NCBI GenBank assembly: GCA_002392655.1 | Contig: DGHK01000036.1 | Location: 1 to 64,000, forward strand | Source of the DNA: Lachnospiraceae bacterium UBA3850 | GTDB taxonomy: Bacteria; Bacillota; Clostridia; Lachnospirales; Lachnospiraceae | DNA length: 64,000 nucleotides | Direction of reading: 5' to 3' | Part shown: in pieces, positions 61,333 to 64,000 of the stretch | How the letters are laid out: every line of letters starts with the position of its first letter | Position numbering within the stretch: the stretch's first letter is position 1 | The notes under the pieces: model-generated | The model's input: only the letters and a program-made list of their open reading frames with translations | Databases searched by the model: none | What the model was told of the DNA's origin: nothing | Program-made: the position numbers and the translations under genes

Positions 61333-61899
61333 TCATCGCTTGATCCACTTTGCTTTAGGAGACGCATGCTTCTTACATTCTTCGATTGTATCACACTCTA
61401 TTCTATCGGCTAATTTTATATTATGTTCATATTTTAATAGTATGTATCTGCCATCCTTTTCTATGATAACATACCTGTTTATTCTAAATGAAGCACTGGC
61501 ATAAGGTGGTTCATTTTTTTTAATGATATACTCAAATTCCTTTTTTCGCTGACTGTATTCCACCACTTTTCCACCCTCCAGCTCTTCTGGAGGAATGTAA
61601 TTTCGTTCTTCTCTTTCAATCAGAATTATATCCGGTATAACTCTAACGACAAAATACCACAGATGAAAATCCAAGAGTCCTATCAAAGCAAGCCACTTCA
61701 CCGGAGAAGTAAGGAAACCTATTATAATAAGAATTCCACCCACTCCCGGAACACCTGAAACATAGTGGCCTGTTTTCTTGCTTGCTCTACTTGCCATTAT
61801 CGTTATAATCCAGCAAAGAAGTCCCAGACCAACCAAAAATATACATAGTATATTATCACGTATAAACTGCATAATATTTATTCCCTTCGTCTGTTTCAA
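61333..61899 (-). CDS. Membrane hypothetical protein
   Basis: A 188-residue protein with two to three helices in residues 15-90 (a glycine-rich HYVSGVPGVGGILIIIGF among them) and a soluble C-terminal half (NRYVIIEKDGRYILLKYEHNIK). I do not recognise the family. The start is TTG at 61899, supported by GGAGG 7 bp upstream; an ATG at 61872 with AAGGG is the alternative. It is 9 bp upstream of the aldo-keto reductase gene and probably cotranscribed with it. Confidence 0.72.
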   Translation of the reverse strand: MKQTKGINIMQFIRDNILCIFLVGLGLLCWIITIMASRASKKTGHYVSGVPGVGGILIIIGFLTSPVKWLALIGLLDFHLWYFVVRVIPDIILIEREERNYIPPEELEGGKVVEYSQRKKEFEYIIKKNEPPYASASFRINRYVIIEKDGRYILLKYEHNIKLADRIECDTIEECKKHASPKAKWIKR

Positions 61900-61954
61900 A
61901 ATAACACCTCCCGGTGCGAAGCCTCTCGCACCAAGAAGGTGTTAGTTATGCATA

Positions 61955-63046
61955 TCATTCCCCCTGATCATTTCTGTTTGTTCTGCTATTATCCATATCA
62001 CTATAATATTCTCTTTTTGCATCAAACATGCAGCTTTCCGCTTCTTTTACTAAATCGTACACGTCAAACTCATCCTGGCTTACTTCATACACTGAAAATC
62101 CAAAAGAGACATAGTAGTTCATTTCTTTTAGCTCCTGACTCATCAGATTTATTTCAGACGGAATATTCTCCGCGCGTCCATCTACTCTAAAACAAACAAA
62201 TTCATCACCACCGATACGATATGTGTCTTCAGGTCCAAATCTTTGCTGCATAACCCTGGCAACTTCTTGCAACATTTTATCGCCTGCCTGATGTCCTTCA
62301 TTATTATTCATTTCATGTAATCCATTAACATCAGCATAAACACAGATCAAGTTATTGTTACACATCTGAGGATATTTTACCAACTGGTTTTCGTAGTGAT
62401 TTCGATTTTTAGCACCGGTAAGCAGATCTGTCTGACTAAGGAACTCAATCTGCCTAGACTGTGAAAGAGCTTTCATCTTAATGCTCATGATAAATACTGT
62501 CGTTGCTACAGCTACAATGCCAAATGTAATCATATTCCAAACATCTGACTGGATAACATCAGGATTCTTGACATTGACAACTATCACGCTGAAAACAGCC
62601 ACAACAATCGCAATCAAAAATGTCAGTCTAACCGGACGATCATAAAAAAGCAGAGGGCTCACCAATAAGAAGGCCACTGCAGAAACCGCCGGTTTTTCTA
62701 CGTGAAGCATCGAGATATGAATTCCAAATACAAACAGCATAATTTCGAATAAATATACAAACAGCATCACTAATTTTTGCTGCTTCGGCAAGAGAAGACG
62801 AGCACATATAAGGATAACCAGCATAATTATGGCGAATGCAAAATATGCTTTACTGTTTACGGAGGCAAATCCGGTAGAAAAATAGCTAACGAAAAACAGT
62901 GAGATAAACATGACAACTGCAAGCTGAGAAAAGACCCTGAGAAGGATCAAATTTTCTTCACGCATAATAGGAACCATTTTAAAATACTCTTCTTTTTCCA
63001 GCCCTGCATTCAAAAACAATTTTTTTACTTTATGAGAATAATTCAT
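61955..63046 (-). CDS. Membrane diguanylate cyclase (GGDEF)
   Basis: About 363 residues from the ATG at 63046, chosen for AAAGGAG 10 bp upstream; the open frame reaches 63184 without a site. A short cytoplasmic N-terminus is followed by about six helices (residues 30-195). The GGDEF domain has LTGAKNRNHYENQL, VYADVNGLHEMNNNEGHQAGD and YRIGGDEFVCFRVD, a canonical site. It makes c-di-GMP. It resembles the GGDEF protein at 57979 in size and layout, so the two may be paralogues with different membrane inputs. Confidence 0.91.
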   Translation of the reverse strand: MNYSHKVKKLFLNAGLEKEEYFKMVPIMREENLILLRVFSQLAVVMFISLFFVSYFSTGFASVNSKAYFAFAIIMLVILICARLLLPKQQKLVMLFVYLFEIMLFVFGIHISMLHVEKPAVSAVAFLLVSPLLFYDRPVRLTFLIAIVVAVFSVIVVNVKNPDVIQSDVWNMITFGIVAVATTVFIMSIKMKALSQSRQIEFLSQTDLLTGAKNRNHYENQLVKYPQMCNNNLICVYADVNGLHEMNNNEGHQAGDKMLQEVARVMQQRFGPEDTYRIGGDEFVCFRVDGRAENIPSEINLMSQELKEMNYYVSFGFSVYEVSQDEFDVYDLVKEAESCMFDAKREYYSDMDNSRTNRNDQGE

Positions 63047-63241
63047 GTTTAATCTTGCTCCTTTATTAAGATTATACACAAGATTTTTAGACCTGCAACC
63101 AAAAACCAGATATTGCCTGATATTGTTTTTTTCTGTGACATAGATGTAACAAATGATTATATATAATAGACTCATCAAAGACAAAGAAAACCGATTGAAT
63201 AATTAAAAGAATTAAAACGAATGGAGGAACAAATAGTATCA

Positions 63242-64000
63242 TCAGTCACAATTAATAAGTTCATACTCCATCACGCCAATTCCGAGATCACAGGCTGCAT
63301 CAATAGTATGCTCACCATTTCTTGACGTTACTCTCTCAAGAAAATGTTCCTTGCCCGGATCGTCACTCTGCTTAACAAGATCAATACACGCCTTATCTAT
63401 CGCAACCGGATCAGTTGAAATGAGGATACCTATATCCTTCATGCACGGATCCTCCGCTATAGCACAGCAATCACAATCTACAGACATATTGGCCATAACA
63501 TTTACATATACTATCTTATCCTGAAAATGATCGACCACAGCAGATGCAGCCTCTGCCATAGATTCGAGAAAAGAATTCTGCTCAGGCAGATCAGTCCATA
63601 CTACATCCTGATCTTCAGCTGAAGTATACTTACCTGCAGAATGAATGTTCACCTTTCCGGCTGATGATGCACAACCAATAGAGAGCTGTTTAAGTGCTCC
63701 GCCATATCCACCCATTGGATGGCCTTTGAAATGTGAAAGCACGAGCATGGAATCATACTTCATAAAATTCTTACCAACTATATCTGACTTTAAATGCTCA
63801 TGATGTCTCTTGATTGGAATCTCTACATCCGGTCCATCTTCATCCATCAGATCAACCGCGAAATAATTATTCCAACCGTGAGCACCTATAAGCTTTCTGT
63901 GCTTCTCACTTGAATTTCTCTCACCCTCGTAAGCGGTATTGCATTCAACAACTGTTCCGCCCACATGATCAACTACCGGCTTCCAGAATTCCGGATGAAG
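63242..64000 (-). CDS. DUF362 protein, 5' end outside the window
   Basis: A partial protein of 252 visible residues; the frame is open to the right edge (HPEFWKPVVDHV precedes the first possible GTG at 63964). DUF362 features include LSHFKGHPMGGYGGALKQLSIG, KVNIHSAGKY, ANMSVDCDCCAIAEDPCMKDIGI and STDPVAIDKACIDLV. The cysteines and histidines suggest metal binding; longer homologues carry 4Fe-4S ferredoxin domains, which are not visible here. Function unknown. Confidence 0.88.
   Translation of the reverse strand, partial: LHPEFWKPVVDHVGGTVVECNTAYEGERNSSEKHRKLIGAHGWNNYFAVDLMDEDGPDVEIPIKRHHEHLKSDIVGKNFMKYDSMLVLSHFKGHPMGGYGGALKQLSIGCASSAGKVNIHSAGKYTSAEDQDVVWTDLPEQNSFLESMAEAASAVVDHFQDKIVYVNVMANMSVDCDCCAIAEDPCMKDIGILISTDPVAIDKACIDLVKQSDDPGKEHFLERVTSRNGEHTIDAACDLGIGVMEYELINCD

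Overview
The window looks like chromosomal DNA of a low-to-moderate GC anaerobic Firmicute, most probably a Lachnospiraceae member close to Butyrivibrio, Pseudobutyrivibrio or Roseburia. This is inference from gene content: AGGAGG-type ribosome binding sites, many OmpR-type two-component systems paired with ABC exporters, NHLM-type peptide export, LarE, and FIST, HD-GYP, GGDEF and EAL proteins. I see no rRNA, tRNA, CRISPR array or phage.

Layout. 1-186: edge of a 111-bp-period repeat. 187-1663: DUF4956 and VTC-domain pair. 1741-6856: five-gene minus-strand operon (HD-GYP, YunG-like, FecR-like, response regulator, histidine kinase). 7038-12221: a small orphan gene, then an NHLM bacteriocin export cassette (C39 peptidase-ABC, second ABC, short HlyD-like protein). 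12331-15124: AEC transporter and FIST-GGDEF protein on the plus strand. 15171-24351: a peptide and defence-like region. It holds a 61-residue double-glycine-leader peptide with a zinc-ribbon-like core (19597-19782), facing a LanFEG-like ABC exporter plus S41 peptidase. Beside it lies a seven-gene operon (PLDc_N protein, ABC-2 exporter, SdpR-like repressor, SdpI-like protein, response regulator, kinase) that starts from one strong promoter with a large palindromic operator. 24567-30091: TetR regulator, a stand-alone AMP-ligase/carrier-protein/condensation-like trio, an alpha/beta hydrolase and a MIF-like tautomerase. 30105-35805: MacB-type ABC exporter beside a kinase/STAS/response-regulator operon. 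36147-38250: cyclase-family enzyme and two paralogous HAD proteins, one fused to a ParB-like domain. 38423-41670: second MacB-type exporter. 41778-43429: a yybP-ykoY (manganese) riboswitch with its terminator, controlling a DUF3137-LemA operon. 43502-48590: a 1116-residue LacI-sensor/EAL/beta-repeat fusion and a propeller-VanY lipoprotein. 48614-50350: an intact insertion sequence with a 7-bp target duplication. 50715-54725: orphan type IV prepilin, HPt protein, and a kinase/response regulator with a membrane accessory protein. 54876-64000: a decayed solute-binding protein gene, PHP phosphatase, LarE, GGDEF protein, MTA/SAH nucleosidase, a response-regulator relic, a 4Fe-4S aldo-keto reductase, a membrane protein, a second GGDEF protein and a partial DUF362 protein.

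How the genes work together. Most of the window is envelope sensing and export: four complete kinase/regulator pairs, four ABC-2 or MacB-type exporters without obvious nutrient substrates, and one peptide exporter with leader peptidase. A second theme is cyclic-di-GMP, with three GGDEF proteins, one EAL and one HD-GYP. The strongest candidates for something undescribed are the GG-leader zinc-ribbon peptide and its surrounding immunity-like genes, the manganese riboswitch in front of DUF3137-LemA, the ParB-HAD/HAD pair, the LacI-EAL-beta-repeat fusion, and the minimal A/ACP/C trio.
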